Positions 10,743 to 19,805 of a stretch of DNA of 64,000 nucleotides are shown here, piece by piece. The stretch comes from Exiguobacterium acetylicum. Lineage in GTDB: Bacteria > Bacillota > Bacilli > Exiguobacteriales > Exiguobacteriaceae. Both the position numbers and the translations under genes were made by a program. The stretch lies in NCBI RefSeq assembly GCF_019890935.1, contig NZ_CP082333.1, positions 832,001 through 896,000 on the forward strand. Reading direction: 5' to 3'. Below the pieces are notes generated by a model, which saw nothing but the letters and a program-made list of their open reading frames with translations, was not told the DNA's origin and did not search any database. Each line of letters opens with the position of its first letter. Within the stretch, counting starts at the first letter, position 1.

Positions 10743-11408
10743 ATGAATTTAGCAGGAATGATCGACCATACGGCACTGAAGCCAGAAACATCACGTGCTC
10801 AGATCGAAACACTCTGTAAAGAAGCATTAGAATACAAATTTGCAAGCGTCTGTGTTAACCCAACATACGTCGCGTTAGCAGCAGAACTCTTAAAATCAGA
10901 TGATGACGTCAAAGTATGTACAGTCATCGGCTTCCCACTTGGAGCAAACACACCAGAAGTGAAAGCTTTCGAAACAAAAGATGCGATCCAAAACGGTGCA
11001 ACAGAAATCGATATGGTTCTCAATATCGGTGCATTAAAAGATGGCGACCTTGAGTTAGTAGAACGTGACATTCGTGCGGTTGTCGAAGCGGCAAACGGTA
11101 CACTCGTTAAAGTCATCTTCGAAAACTGCCTTCTTACAAAAGAAGAAATCAAAACAGCTGCTGAACTTTCAGTTAAAGCAGGTGCTAACTTCGTGAAAAC
11201 ATCGACTGGTTTCTCAACAGGTGGTGCAACTGTCGAAGACATCCGTCTCATGCGTGAGACAGTTGGTCCTGACATCGGTGTTAAAGCATCTGGTGGCGTT
11301 CGTGACTTCGAAGGTGCAAAAGCAATGATCGATGCAGGTGCATCACGCATTGGTGCATCAGCAGGAATCGCAATCGTTACAGGTGGTACATCTGATAGCG
11401 ATTACTAA
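10743..11408 (+). CDS. deoC: Deoxyribose-phosphate aldolase DeoC
   Basis: DeoC cleaves 2-deoxyribose 5-phosphate to glyceraldehyde 3-phosphate and acetaldehyde in deoxynucleoside catabolism. The 221-residue class I aldolase shows the Schiff-base lysine K152 in FVKTSTGF, the second lysine K181 in GVKASGGVR and the catalytic Asp90 in TEIDMVLN. It has a strong AAGGAGG. Unlike many Firmicutes it stands alone: no deoB, pdp or nucleoside transporter is next to it, though a BMP-type binding protein follows 135 bases downstream after a terminator. Confidence 0.96.
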   Translation: MNLAGMIDHTALKPETSRAQIETLCKEALEYKFASVCVNPTYVALAAELLKSDDDVKVCTVIGFPLGANTPEVKAFETKDAIQNGATEIDMVLNIGALKDGDLELVERDIRAVVEAANGTLVKVIFENCLLTKEEIKTAAELSVKAGANFVKTSTGFSTGGATVEDIRLMRETVGPDIGVKASGGVRDFEGAKAMIDAGASRIGASAGIAIVTGGTSDSDY

Positions 11409-11420
11409 GAATATCTGACA

Positions 11421-11450
11421 TGTCCCTCTTTTTTAGAGGGGCATTTTTTT
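11421..11450 (+). terminator. Terminator after deoC
   Basis: TGTCCCTCT (11421-11429) and AGAGGGGCA (11435-11443) form a 9-bp stem with one wobble pair, followed by seven T residues. Confidence 0.9.
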
Positions 11451-11543
11451 GTTATGGGACTATTCTGAATTTAAATTTTGTATTAAGAAGTCAGACATCG
11501 CTTCCGATAATCAGATGTAGAATGTCGGAAGGATGTGGAATGA

Positions 11544-12518
11544 ATGAAACGGTGGAGCGGAATCATACTGGCATCGACACTTAGCCTTGCAGGGTGCGGC
11601 AGTGTCATCGATGATCCAGAACGGGCAGTCAAGGAACGAAAGGAAATGGCGGTCGTCTTGTCGGATGTTGGTCTTGGCGATCAATCGTTCAGTGATGCGG
11701 CGATGAGCGGCATGGCGTTGTTACGGGAGAAGGAAGGTTGGTCAATCGATTACCGAGAGTTGAACGAAACGAAGACCTATAAAGCAGCATTCGAAGCGTT
11801 AGCGAAAAAGAAGCCGACTGTTATCGTCGGACTCGGATTCATGGGGCAGACGGATCTTGAAACGGTTGCAAAAAAATATCCGAAACAACAATTCGCCTTG
11901 ATTGATGCTGTATCGACGTTACCGAACGTACTCTCGGTTACGTTCAAAGAGGACGAAGGAAGCTATTTAGCGGGTGCGGCTGCAGGGATTCAAACGAAGA
12001 CGAATACGATTGGTTTCATCGGTGGGATGAAGTCGCCTCTGATCGAGAAGTTTGAAAAGGGATACATAGCTGGCGCTAAAGCGGTCAATCCAAAAACGAA
12101 AGTACTCGTCGAATATGCAGAGGACTTTGCAGCGCCCGAAAAGGGACGGACGCTCGCAAACGAAATGATGCAGAAAAAGGCAGACGTATTATACGCAGCT
12201 GCTGGATTGACGGGAAGCGGTGTCCTGGAGGCAGCGCAAACGAAAGGAAAAAAAGCGATCGGTGTCGATAGCGACCAAACCCCGATTGCACCTGACGCTG
12301 TCATGACGTCAATGCTAAAACAAGTTGATCTTGCGATTACGAAAATCGGACAAGATGTGGCTGCGAAGGGTCTACAGTCCGGACAAGTCGTCCTGGGTGT
12401 CAAAGAAGGAGCAATCCAGTTGGCTCCAATCCGAAACACGAACTTTACGGACGGGGAACGAAAAAAATTAGAGCAGTTACAACAAGACGTGCTCGAAGGT
12501 AAGGTGACGATCCAATGA
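11544..12518 (+). CDS. BMP-family (PnrA/Med-like) substrate-binding lipoprotein
   Basis: A 324-residue exported lipoprotein with a short signal peptide and lipobox LAGC (Cys18). The rest matches the basic-membrane-protein family of purine-nucleoside-binding proteins: [20 protein letters not shown] near 38-57, [12 protein letters not shown] near 134-145 and [12 protein letters not shown]. In B. subtilis the Med and YufN proteins belong here. It overlaps the downstream chemoreceptor by four bases (ATGA), and no ABC permease or ATPase is nearby, so it probably presents a ligand, perhaps a nucleoside, to the receptor. The ligand is inferred from the family only. Confidence 0.85.
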   Translation: MKRWSGIILASTLSLAGCGSVIDDPERAVKERKEMAVVLSDVGLGDQSFSDAAMSGMALLREKEGWSIDYRELNETKTYKAAFEALAKKKPTVIVGLGFMGQTDLETVAKKYPKQQFALIDAVSTLPNVLSVTFKEDEGSYLAGAAAGIQTKTNTIGFIGGMKSPLIEKFEKGYIAGAKAVNPKTKVLVEYAEDFAAPEKGRTLANEMMQKKADVLYAAAGLTGSGVLEAAQTKGKKAIGVDSDQTPIAPDAVMTSMLKQVDLAITKIGQDVAAKGLQSGQVVLGVKEGAIQLAPIRNTNFTDGERKKLEQLQQDVLEGKVTIQ

Positions 12519-14164
12519 CGTTACGGAAACGATTTTTACTCTCCACGTTAGTGACGATTTTGAGTGTCGTCATCTTGATGGGATGGACCTTGTTCCAACT
12601 CCGTCAAATTCAGTCCTATAACGAAGATTACGGGAAACAGCTCGTTGAAATCTCAGAGCTTGAAACGAAGCTCTTATATGAACAGGCAGCATGGAACCGA
12701 CTGGCAAGCCAACCGTCTGAAAGTCAGGCGGAGCAAGTCCAGGCACTTAGCAAAAAGAACGAACAGGCATTAAACGAGTTACAAAAGACGTATTTGATTC
12801 CAGCATTTCAAGAAGAGTTGAACCGGGCGGATATGAAATATAAGACGCTTGCTGTGAAACGGACGGAACTGACGGACGCGATGAATCCGATTGAGATTCG
12901 CTCCCATGCCGCACGAATCGAAGGTGTCCTCAGTGATCTCTACACGTTACATACGAAAAATGGAGAGTTTTATGATGTCTTACAACGTGAAGCGAAAGAC
13001 GAGACATTGAATTTGACACGGACCGTATTGATTGCGACATTCGTTCTCCTGATTGGTCTTGCATTATACAACTGGTACTTCGCACGTAGTATCACGCGAC
13101 CGATCAGCCGTGTCGTTCGGACAGCAGAACAGATTTCGGACGGAGACTTATCGCAGGAATTAGTCGTATCCGGTCGAAAAGATGAGATTGGTCGACTCGA
13201 GACAGCGGTTGCGCAGATGCAAGGAACATTGCATGAGGTCATCGGAACGATCAGTCGTTCGTCGAACACGATTCGTCAGATGAGTACGGAAGCGACGACA
13301 GAGAACGCGAACATCGTTGAAGTTTCTGGCAACATGACCCATGCGATTAATGAAATGGCGAGTGGTACTCAAACGGTATCGGACGATATTCAGACGACGG
13401 TCAGTACGATGTCAGATATGCAACAGCTCTTTGAAGAGAGTGAACAACGTGCACAAACCGCTTATGCAGAAGGACAGGCGGCCGATCACGTGATGGTTCA
13501 AAGTAGTTCCGTCATGGAACAGCAAGCACGGTCACTTCGCGCGTCAACAGAACAAAATCGCGAACTCGGTCAGAAACTGGAAGGTTTCTTAGAACAGACG
13601 CAACAAATCGAACAAATGGCGCAACTCGTCGCTGGAGTTTCCGCGCAGACGAACTTGTTGTCACTCAATGCGGCCATCGAGGCGGCGCGGGCTGGGGAAG
13701 CCGGTCGCGGATTTGCTGTCGTGGCTAGTGAAGTTAAAAAGTTAGCGGATGAGACAAATGAGGCGACGCGCTCAATCTTCTCACTCGTCCGTTCGATTCG
13801 CCAAGACGGGGCTGTCTTACAAGAAGCACTCGTCCAAGCGGAGCGGGAGCAGACGAATCAGGTCGAGAACTTTACGCACGTCCAGCAAGCTTTCAGTGAG
13901 ACACGTCAAAAGGTAGCAAACGTGACGGAAACACTCGATTATGTGACGAAACAACTCGTACATTCGAAACAACAAGCCCGCCATGTCGTTGGTCAAGTCA
14001 GTACAGTCAGTGGTGTCATGGAAGAACTTGCAGCTGGAAATGAAGAGATCGCTGCTTCAATGCGTGATCAACAGGCCTCGTTCGAACAGATTCATCAATT
14101 GATGCAAGAACTCGAATCGACGACGACGTCGCTTGACAGTCAGACACATCAATTCAAAATTTAA
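12515..14164 (+). CDS. Methyl-accepting chemotaxis protein
   Basis: A 549-residue transmembrane chemoreceptor. The order is TM1 (about 8-27), an extracellular four-helix-bundle-type domain (about 30-165), TM2 (about 169-190), a HAMP linker starting [11 protein letters not shown], then a long cytoplasmic signalling coiled coil with the hairpin-tip core [20 protein letters not shown] near 372-391. There is no C-terminal CheR-tethering pentapeptide. It begins inside the stop codon of the BMP lipoprotein, so both are translated from one message. The outer domain is a helical type that can work with a binding protein, which fits this pairing. Confidence 0.92.
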   Translation: MTLRKRFLLSTLVTILSVVILMGWTLFQLRQIQSYNEDYGKQLVEISELETKLLYEQAAWNRLASQPSESQAEQVQALSKKNEQALNELQKTYLIPAFQEELNRADMKYKTLAVKRTELTDAMNPIEIRSHAARIEGVLSDLYTLHTKNGEFYDVLQREAKDETLNLTRTVLIATFVLLIGLALYNWYFARSITRPISRVVRTAEQISDGDLSQELVVSGRKDEIGRLETAVAQMQGTLHEVIGTISRSSNTIRQMSTEATTENANIVEVSGNMTHAINEMASGTQTVSDDIQTTVSTMSDMQQLFEESEQRAQTAYAEGQAADHVMVQSSSVMEQQARSLRASTEQNRELGQKLEGFLEQTQQIEQMAQLVAGVSAQTNLLSLNAAIEAARAGEAGRGFAVVASEVKKLADETNEATRSIFSLVRSIRQDGAVLQEALVQAEREQTNQVENFTHVQQAFSETRQKVANVTETLDYVTKQLVHSKQQARHVVGQVSTVSGVMEELAAGNEEIAASMRDQQASFEQIHQLMQELESTTTSLDSQTHQFKI

Positions 14165-14174
14165 TGAACACAGC

Positions 14175-14217
14175 AAAAAGTGCACGCCTTCTTGGGAAGA
14201 GAAGGCGTGCACTTTTT
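14175..14217. terminator. Bidirectional terminator between the chemoreceptor and the M23 peptidase
   Basis: An 18-bp perfect stem (14175-14192 with 14200-14217) has AAAAA on its left side and TTTTT on its right side, so it can stop transcription from both converging genes. Confidence 0.95.
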
Positions 14218-14228
14218 CTTGAATCGAC

Positions 14229-15476
14229 TTAGAAGAAGCTTTCTGGATCGAGCTCATTCGTCCGTCCATTCGCATCATACTGGTATCCACCATCGTGGAT
14301 TTCAAAATGCAAGTGTGGACCAGTCGAGTTACCGGTGCTTCCGAGAACACCGATTTGCTGTCCTTGTTTGACTTGTTGTCCCTGTTTAACGTTTAAGGCA
14401 TTCATATGGGCATACACGGTCGTATATGTTTTCCCGTCGATATTATGAGAGATATAGACGTGGTTGCCGTAAGGACCGCCTGAACTTGCTAAGATGACTG
14501 TCCCGCTTGCAGATGCAACGATTGGCGAGTTGAGTGGACCAGCGAAGTCGGTTCCATTGTGGTACGCATAACCATTACTTCCGCTTGCTGCACCCATTCC
14601 TTGCGAAACAGAACCTTGAGCAGGTTTGATGAATTTACCTTTTGCTTTTGAGATGACTTTCGTACTAGCTTTGCTAACAGATGCTGGTGCTGCCGATTGT
14701 TTCGCAGCTTTTGCGGCAGCTGCCTTTGCTGCTCGTGCTGCTGCTTTTTCAGCTGCTTCCTGTGCCTTCAGTTGGGCCGATGCCTCTTTCAGGCTGAGGA
14801 TGTTGGATTCGATTTTTTTCTTTTGTGACGTCAAGCGTTTCAACAGTGCTGTGCGCTTTTGTTTTTCTTGTTTTAGTTCACGTTGTTTCTTTTTTAAAAC
14901 ATTACGATCTTCAATCAAGTCTTGGCGTGTCTGCTTCAGCTCTTCTTTCGCAGTTGCCAGTTCTTTTTTGTTTGATTCGTAATCTTTTAATAAAGAAGCA
15001 TCGCTTTCCGCAATCGTATTGAAGGCATTGAAACGGCTAATCATATCACCGACATCTTTTGCACCGAAGACGGCTTCAAGTAGCGGGGCATTATCGGCTT
15101 TAGACTGACGAACCGCCAGACGATCACCGAGCATTTTTTCTTGCTTCTTGATTTTCTTTTGCAACTTCTCAATCTTATCTTCTAATCGAGCAATCTGTTT
15201 CGTGTTTTCGTCGATTTTCTTTTGATTCTCGACGACTTGTAATGTCAGCCCGTTAATCTGTTGATCCAGGGCGTAGACTTGTTGCTGTGCTTTAGATAAT
15301 TGATTATTTTTTTGAGACAACACCTCGCGTTGCTTCGATTGTTGTTGCTGGTTTTGTTGTTGCTTTTCTTTATATGAACTTGCCGCGTCGACGGGAGTTG
15401 TCGTCATGAGCGGACTTGCGAGTAAAGTGAGTGTCATGAGCGATAGCCCGAGTGACTTTCCGAAAGGTCGTTTCAT
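14229..15476 (-). CDS. Secreted M23 (LytM-type) murein endopeptidase with coiled coil
   Basis: A 415-residue exported protein. It has a signal peptide (about 1-31, ending PVDA), a long Gln/Lys/Glu-rich coiled coil (about 36-240), an Ala/Lys-rich linker, and a C-terminal M23 peptidase domain with the zinc ligands in YHNGTDFAG and GPHLHFE. This EnvC/CwlO-like plan fits a cell-wall hydrolase or a hydrolase partner of FtsEX, acting outside the membrane. It is monocistronic, with the start ATG about 13 bases from AAAGGAA. It converges with the chemoreceptor gene across a shared terminator. Confidence 0.9.
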   Translation of the reverse strand: MKRPFGKSLGLSLMTLTLLASPLMTTTPVDAASSYKEKQQQNQQQQSKQREVLSQKNNQLSKAQQQVYALDQQINGLTLQVVENQKKIDENTKQIARLEDKIEKLQKKIKKQEKMLGDRLAVRQSKADNAPLLEAVFGAKDVGDMISRFNAFNTIAESDASLLKDYESNKKELATAKEELKQTRQDLIEDRNVLKKKQRELKQEKQKRTALLKRLTSQKKKIESNILSLKEASAQLKAQEAAEKAAARAAKAAAAKAAKQSAAPASVSKASTKVISKAKGKFIKPAQGSVSQGMGAASGSNGYAYHNGTDFAGPLNSPIVASASGTVILASSGGPYGNHVYISHNIDGKTYTTVYAHMNALNVKQGQQVKQGQQIGVLGSTGNSTGPHLHFEIHDGGYQYDANGRTNELDPESFF

Positions 15477-15778
15477 AAACTAAGCGTCATTCCTTTCCCT
15501 TATGAAGTGTTACCTTTCCCACTCTAACAAGAAAATCGGAAAATCCACTTTACAATTCTTTTAAAAAAATACAAGAGAAGCTAGCAGAAAGTATGAAGAA
15601 TTTATGAAAATAATGATGCGTGAACAGAAGGATAAATAGAAAATGTTGATATGAAGGGAAAAATCATTGTGTAATTGATTGATTTCCGAATGATGTCAGA
15701 AGATATATTTTTGTAACATCGTATGAATAGAAGGTTTATTAATGTTTGAAAAAGGTATAAATATAGTTTTTGTAAAAT
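15477..15778. other. AT-rich intergenic region upstream of the M23 peptidase gene
   Basis: About 300 AT-rich bases with no convincing gene on either strand. It must hold the promoter of the minus-strand peptidase gene, but I see no clear -35/-10 pair. The left end carries the RBS AAAGGAA. Nothing else stands out. Confidence 0.5.
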
Positions 15779-15801
15779 GAAAAAGTGCCCCGAAAGGCAC
15801 T
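15779..15801 (-). terminator. Terminator of the SDR gene
   Basis: Read on the minus strand, AGTGCC, a 6-base loop, GGCACT is followed by TTTT. It lies just after the SDR stop codon. Confidence 0.75.
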
Positions 15802-15810
15802 CCATCCGCA

Positions 15811-16560
15811 TCATTCTTCATAAATCATCTTTCGTGTCATCCCACCGTCTAGGACCAATGTTTCGCCCGTCAAGAAGTCGTTATCTGGATGCGTTAGATA
15901 AAGAGCTGCACGTGCGACATCACTTGGTTTTCCGACGCGACCAGCTGGATGCTGACTGTGGTCTTCAGGTGATAATTCTTGATAGTCACCGGTTTCGATC
16001 CAACCCGGAGCAATCGCGTTGACGAGAATTCCGTCTTCCCCGAGTGAGACAGCAAGTGCATGGGTCAGTGCAAAAATGCCACCTTTCGTCGATGCATAAG
16101 ATTCTGTATGCGGTTCCGACATGAAGGCGCGTGTCGAAGCCAGGTTGACGATCCGACCACCACTTTTACTTTGTTTCAAATAAGGTGTAGCGGCCTTAGT
16201 CGTTAAAAAGATACTACGCAGGTTCGTATGATGAACCCGATCCCATTCCTCAAGTGACAATTCGAGTAAGGGTTTTCGAATCATGATACCGGCGTTATTG
16301 ATGACGATGTCGATGCGACCAGTATGTTCAATCGCTTTCTCAATCAACAGTTGAACGTCTTTTTCGTGTTGGATATCGAGGTGATAGAAGTAAGCCGTCC
16401 CTCCATCTTCTTCGATTTGTTGGACCAGTTCGTCTCCTGTCATCTGATCGATGTCAGCAAGAACGACATTTGCGCCATGCGCAGCGTAGGTGCGGGCGAG
16501 TTCTGCACCAATTCCATTCGCGGCTCCCGTAATGATGACGGTTTGATTAACATGATTCAT
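15811..16560 (-). CDS. Short-chain dehydrogenase/reductase (glucose/3-oxoacyl reductase type)
   Basis: A 249-residue classical SDR. It shows the cofactor motif TGAANGIG, the DIDQ acidic residue after beta-2 favouring NAD(H), the NNAG motif, the catalytic Ser in NLAST, the YxxxK pair in SYASTKGG and the DGG C-terminal motif. The substrate cannot be told from sequence; family members include glucose 1-dehydrogenases and acyl-ACP reductases. ATG 16569 touches the purine run AGAAAGG, while ATG 16560 has it about 8 bases away, so 16560 is chosen. It is monocistronic with its own terminator. Confidence 0.85.
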   Translation of the reverse strand: MNHVNQTVIITGAANGIGAELARTYAAHGANVVLADIDQMTGDELVQQIEEDGGTAYFYHLDIQHEKDVQLLIEKAIEHTGRIDIVINNAGIMIRKPLLELSLEEWDRVHHTNLRSIFLTTKAATPYLKQSKSGGRIVNLASTRAFMSEPHTESYASTKGGIFALTHALAVSLGEDGILVNAIAPGWIETGDYQELSPEDHSQHPAGRVGKPSDVARAALYLTHPDNDFLTGETLVLDGGMTRKMIYEE

Positions 16561-16696
16561 AAAAATCATCCTTTCTGTAACGCTTCTCTCCCTTTTTTAC
16601 CGTTCCATCATATCCTGAAACCTGACAGGATTATCATCCGTAGGAACAGGGAAATAGAAAAGCGTTGAAGTTACTTTAGAATGGGGGAAAACAGGA

Positions 16697-17131
16697 ATGA
16701 AATTCTCGAATCAACAATTAGAAAAACAACAAAATCAATATGCCGAAGATGCAAAAGATTATATCGATCGCCCGAAAAAGACGAACTCGCTGTTACAACG
16801 AGCAACTGCAAAGGTAAACGGTAACTCTCGTTTGTCCGTCGTCTTCTCACCGTTGACGTTGTTCGTCGATATGATTCGCGCGTATCAGTCAGGTGAATAT
16901 CGCAACATTCGTCGTACGACGATCTTAAAAGTAATCGGAGCGTTGATTTACCTCGTGTCACCGATTGACCTCGTACCTGATTTCGTACTCGGATTTGGTT
17001 TCGCAGACGATATCGCGGTCATCCTTTTCGTCACGAAAACAGTCTTTGAAGAATTGACACGTTTCAGTGACTGGCAAGATGAACAACAAAAGCGCCGTAC
17101 GCAACCAGTACAAAGTGAGGATGCGTATTAA
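16697..17131 (+). CDS. DUF1232 (YkvA-like) membrane protein
   Basis: A 144-residue protein with a DUF1232 core at about 70-115, recognised by ALIYLVSPIDLVPDFVLGFG followed by FADDIAVILFV. Two short hydrophobic segments flank this motif. The N-terminal 60 residues are polar and Gln-rich. The family is widespread and its function unknown. It is monocistronic, with a good GGGGGAAA upstream and a terminator downstream. Confidence 0.8.
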   Translation: MKFSNQQLEKQQNQYAEDAKDYIDRPKKTNSLLQRATAKVNGNSRLSVVFSPLTLFVDMIRAYQSGEYRNIRRTTILKVIGALIYLVSPIDLVPDFVLGFGFADDIAVILFVTKTVFEELTRFSDWQDEQQKRRTQPVQSEDAY

Positions 17132-17149
17132 TCATATAGATAATGATCC

Positions 17150-17180
17150 GAGCGACTTCACTATGAGAAGTCGCTCTTTC
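17150..17180 (+). terminator. Terminator after the DUF1232 gene
   Basis: GAGCGACTTC (17150-17159) pairs with GAAGTCGCTC (17167-17176) and is followed by TTTC. The T run is short, so strength is uncertain. Confidence 0.7.
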
Positions 17181-17265
17181 TGATGTAAAAAGAGCCGTTT
17201 CCTGTACGCCCTCTTGAAAGTTCGATACACTAGAAATAGTTGGTAAAGAGAGGGGGAGGGCGAAG

Positions 17266-17829
17266 ATGGGACACCACTGGATGGAATCATACGGTTATAT
17301 CGGGATCATGATGACGCTCATGTTTCCATTCATACCGAGCGAAGTACCGCTCGCGTATGCCGGATATCTCGTGCACACCGCACAGGCGAATCTTTTATTC
17401 ATGTTGTTCCTCGCTGTAGTGAGCTTCGTCATTAGTCAGAACCTCTTCTTTACGATTGGTCAGTTCGGGAGTGAACGGTTATTGAATCGTTTGTTCAAAT
17501 GGTTTCGGATTTCGGAAACAAAAATGCTTCAGTTTCAGACACAAATGGAGACGAAGGGACGCTATATCCTTCTTCTGTCTCCAATGTGGCGCATCGGATT
17601 TGCAATTGGTGCCGGTCTGACTGGTGTTTCACGCTGGACGTTTACCGTCGTGACGACGATTTCCTTTTTCCTTTGGTCAGCGATCTTCATTTGGGGCGGG
17701 AAAGCCGTCGGGCATGAATGGCGAAAATTGCACCATCTCAATCATCCAATAGTTTGGATTGGTTTAGGTGTGTTGATTACGGTTGGCTACTTGATTCAAA
17801 AAAAGAGAAAAGCAAAAAAAGAGATCTAA
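17266..17829 (+). CDS. DedA-family membrane protein
   Basis: A 187-residue DedA/SNARE-associated membrane protein. The family motif appears as FPFIPSEVPLAYAGYL near 20-35 and the second conserved region as SPMWRIGFAIGAGLTGVSRW near 103-123, where the DedA consensus is F.R..PG.R. DedA proteins act in membrane homeostasis, some as phospholipid or undecaprenyl-phosphate flippases; which applies here is not decidable. A GGGGGAGGG precedes the ATG. The HAD gene follows after 13 bases, so the two are likely one operon. Confidence 0.82.
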   Translation: MGHHWMESYGYIGIMMTLMFPFIPSEVPLAYAGYLVHTAQANLLFMLFLAVVSFVISQNLFFTIGQFGSERLLNRLFKWFRISETKMLQFQTQMETKGRYILLLSPMWRIGFAIGAGLTGVSRWTFTVVTTISFFLWSAIFIWGGKAVGHEWRKLHHLNHPIVWIGLGVLITVGYLIQKKRKAKKEI

Positions 17830-17842
17830 AAGGAGTGGGAAC

Positions 17843-18472
17843 ATGGCAATTATCTTATTCGATATTGACGGTACATTGATCGATTCAACGGAACAGATGA
17901 CAGAAGCAATCCATCGGGCGATGGAGGACATGCCGCATCTTCCAAAACCTTCTCAAGCAAGTGTACAAGCAAGCTATGGTTTAGCAGGAAGTGCCTTTTG
18001 GCGTAAGGCGATTCCGGAAGCCTCAGAAGAGGATATTCGGTTGATTCGTAAAAAAAGACATGGTCATCTAGAAGCGACGATGGCAGAACAGAACGTCTTG
18101 TTCGACGGAATTCGATCTTTATTAGAAGCGCTAGTGTCTGCGGGACATACCATTTCAACTGCGAGTAATTGTGGCAACCACTATCTAAACCTTGTGCTGG
18201 ATAGCCAAGACATTCGTTCGTTCTTCACGAGTCCGAAATGCTTAGAATCCGTCAACGGGAAAGAAAAGGCGGATATCTTGCGAGCGCACCGTGAGGAGTT
18301 TGGGGAAGAGTCCTACTGGATGATCGGGGATCGGTCTTCCGATGTTGAAGCGGCCCGTAAGGAAAAGATGCCGGTCGTCTTATGCCAGTACGGTTTTGGG
18401 ACACAATCCGAGTGGGATTCGGCGGATCATGTCATCGAAACACCGCTTGACTTACTATCAGTAATCAAATAA
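17843..18472 (+). CDS. HAD-superfamily phosphatase (PGP-like)
   Basis: A 209-residue HAD hydrolase with motif I DIDGTLID (7-14), motif II Ser/Thr in STASNCG, a motif III Lys in NGKEKAD, and motif IV GDRSSDVEAA. The helical cap after motif I resembles phosphoglycolate phosphatase or pyrophosphatase PpaX. Some 40-residue features are divergent, so the substrate is open. It is probably co-transcribed with the upstream DedA gene and ends at a strong terminator. Confidence 0.8.
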   Translation: MAIILFDIDGTLIDSTEQMTEAIHRAMEDMPHLPKPSQASVQASYGLAGSAFWRKAIPEASEEDIRLIRKKRHGHLEATMAEQNVLFDGIRSLLEALVSAGHTISTASNCGNHYLNLVLDSQDIRSFFTSPKCLESVNGKEKADILRAHREEFGEESYWMIGDRSSDVEAARKEKMPVVLCQYGFGTQSEWDSADHVIETPLDLLSVIK

Positions 18473-18478
18473 ATGTAC

Positions 18479-18532
18479 AAAAAGCCAAGCTCAATCCGTC
18501 GATTTTTTAGACGGTCGGCTTGGCTTTTTTTT
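18479..18532. terminator. Terminator between the HAD gene and the convergent PTS IIC-like gene
   Basis: AAAAAGCCAAGC and GCTTGGCTTTTTTTT form the outer stem, and CCGTC/GACGG pair inside it. A and T runs on the two sides make it bidirectional. Confidence 0.9.
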
Positions 18533-18558
18533 GTGCTGAAAGAGTGATTACGATGAAC

Positions 18559-19617
18559 TTACTCGAAATCCAGTCGGTATGGCTCTGCACTCATCCATGG
18601 ACGGAATCTTCGGAAGAGCATATGGAACAATAGACAAAGGATGACCGGCAAGACGATGAATAATCCCAGAACGAATGTCATGTTGAACAATGTCCAGCCT
18701 CCTGACATCAGATGTAACGCATTGATCGGACCGATTAATCCAGACATTCCGAAACCGGCACTGAACGGTGTACCTTGGACGCCGAGCATTCCTGCTAGTG
18801 CGCCAAGGATAGCAGCACTACACATGACAGGAAGAATCATCAAGGGATTACGAATGAAGTTCGCCATCTGGATTTTAGGAGAACCAAGAAAATGAGCAAT
18901 CGACGTTCCGCGCGAATTGGCTTGCCATCCGGCAATTGCAAGACCGAATCCAGCGGCACAGACGCCTAGATTTGCAGCTCCGGCGGCAACACCCGATAGA
19001 CTGATGGCGGTCGCAATACCGACCGTTGAAAGCGGAGAGACGATCAGTACGGAAAAAGTAATCGCAATCAGAATACCCATTAAGACGGGTTGAAGTGCCG
19101 TAAAGTCTGAGATGACATGTCCGATCGCTGTCGTGATCCGTGTCACGAACGGATACGTCAATACACCAATCCCACCGGCACCGACAATCAAAATCGTTGG
19201 CATGACAAGCACCGTATACGTCTTGAAACGTTCACCGATCAATAAGACGATTGCCGTCGCAACAGCTGCCGTCAGTCCGGCATTGATGACGTCACCCGTA
19301 CCGACGAAGACGAACGTCGCATCTGCACGAGTCGCAACACCTGAGCCAACGACCGTCGCGAGTCCAATCGACGTGGTGGCAATCGGTGTCACTTTAAATT
19401 GCATGGCTACGGCAACACCAATCACCATCGGCAAAAGGCGCATCGCGAGTGTGGTGGCATCTAAAACATGTTGGGCTCCGGACACATATGGCAACAATGC
19501 CTTAGCGAGTTCACCGAGTAGTGCTCCTGGAATAAGGGCAACGAGAATTCCGATACTGAGTCCGTTTAAAACATGAACAGCAAATTGACGCGGCTGACGC
19601 AAAATAGATGAATCCAT
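18559..19617 (-). CDS. PTS_EIIC_2-type membrane transporter (PTS IIC-like)
   Basis: A 352-residue polytopic membrane protein with about ten hydrophobic segments, rich in Gly, Ala and Ile/Val. Segments such as NGLSIGILVALIPGALLGEL, SPLSTVGIATA and AGFGMSGLIGPINAL match the family annotated as PTS system IIC (PF13303). It has no IIA or IIB domain and no PTS partner gene nearby, so whether it phosphorylates a sugar during transport is doubtful. A good GGAGAGG precedes the ATG. Substrate unknown. Confidence 0.75.
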   Translation of the reverse strand: MDSSILRQPRQFAVHVLNGLSIGILVALIPGALLGELAKALLPYVSGAQHVLDATTLAMRLLPMVIGVAVAMQFKVTPIATTSIGLATVVGSGVATRADATFVFVGTGDVINAGLTAAVATAIVLLIGERFKTYTVLVMPTILIVGAGGIGVLTYPFVTRITTAIGHVISDFTALQPVLMGILIAITFSVLIVSPLSTVGIATAISLSGVAAGAANLGVCAAGFGLAIAGWQANSRGTSIAHFLGSPKIQMANFIRNPLMILPVMCSAAILGALAGMLGVQGTPFSAGFGMSGLIGPINALHLMSGGWTLFNMTFVLGLFIVLPVILCLLFHMLFRRFRPWMSAEPYRLDFE

Positions 19618-19805
19618 ACAAGTCCTCTCCTTATGTAACGCTTTTGTGCATAACAGTATAAAAGTTATGAATTGTGTTTTATCTTACGGTAAGAACAGAA
19701 GGACGTCAAGGAAAAGTTAGAAAATTCCAAACGAGCAAAGGATTCGTCTTTCAGAAACGGAATTGTTACAGTGAAGAAGTACATTGAATGAGGAGGTCAT
19801 GAATC

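Noticed and set aside
15481-15600. A WalR-type box before the M23 peptidase gene
   Set aside because: TGTATT and TGTAAA are present on the minus strand but 19 bases apart, not the 11 required.
15602-15814. A 70-codon minus-strand frame in the AT-rich gap
   Set aside because: It starts inside the end of the SDR gene, passes through its terminator and has a biased Phe/Ile composition; no support.
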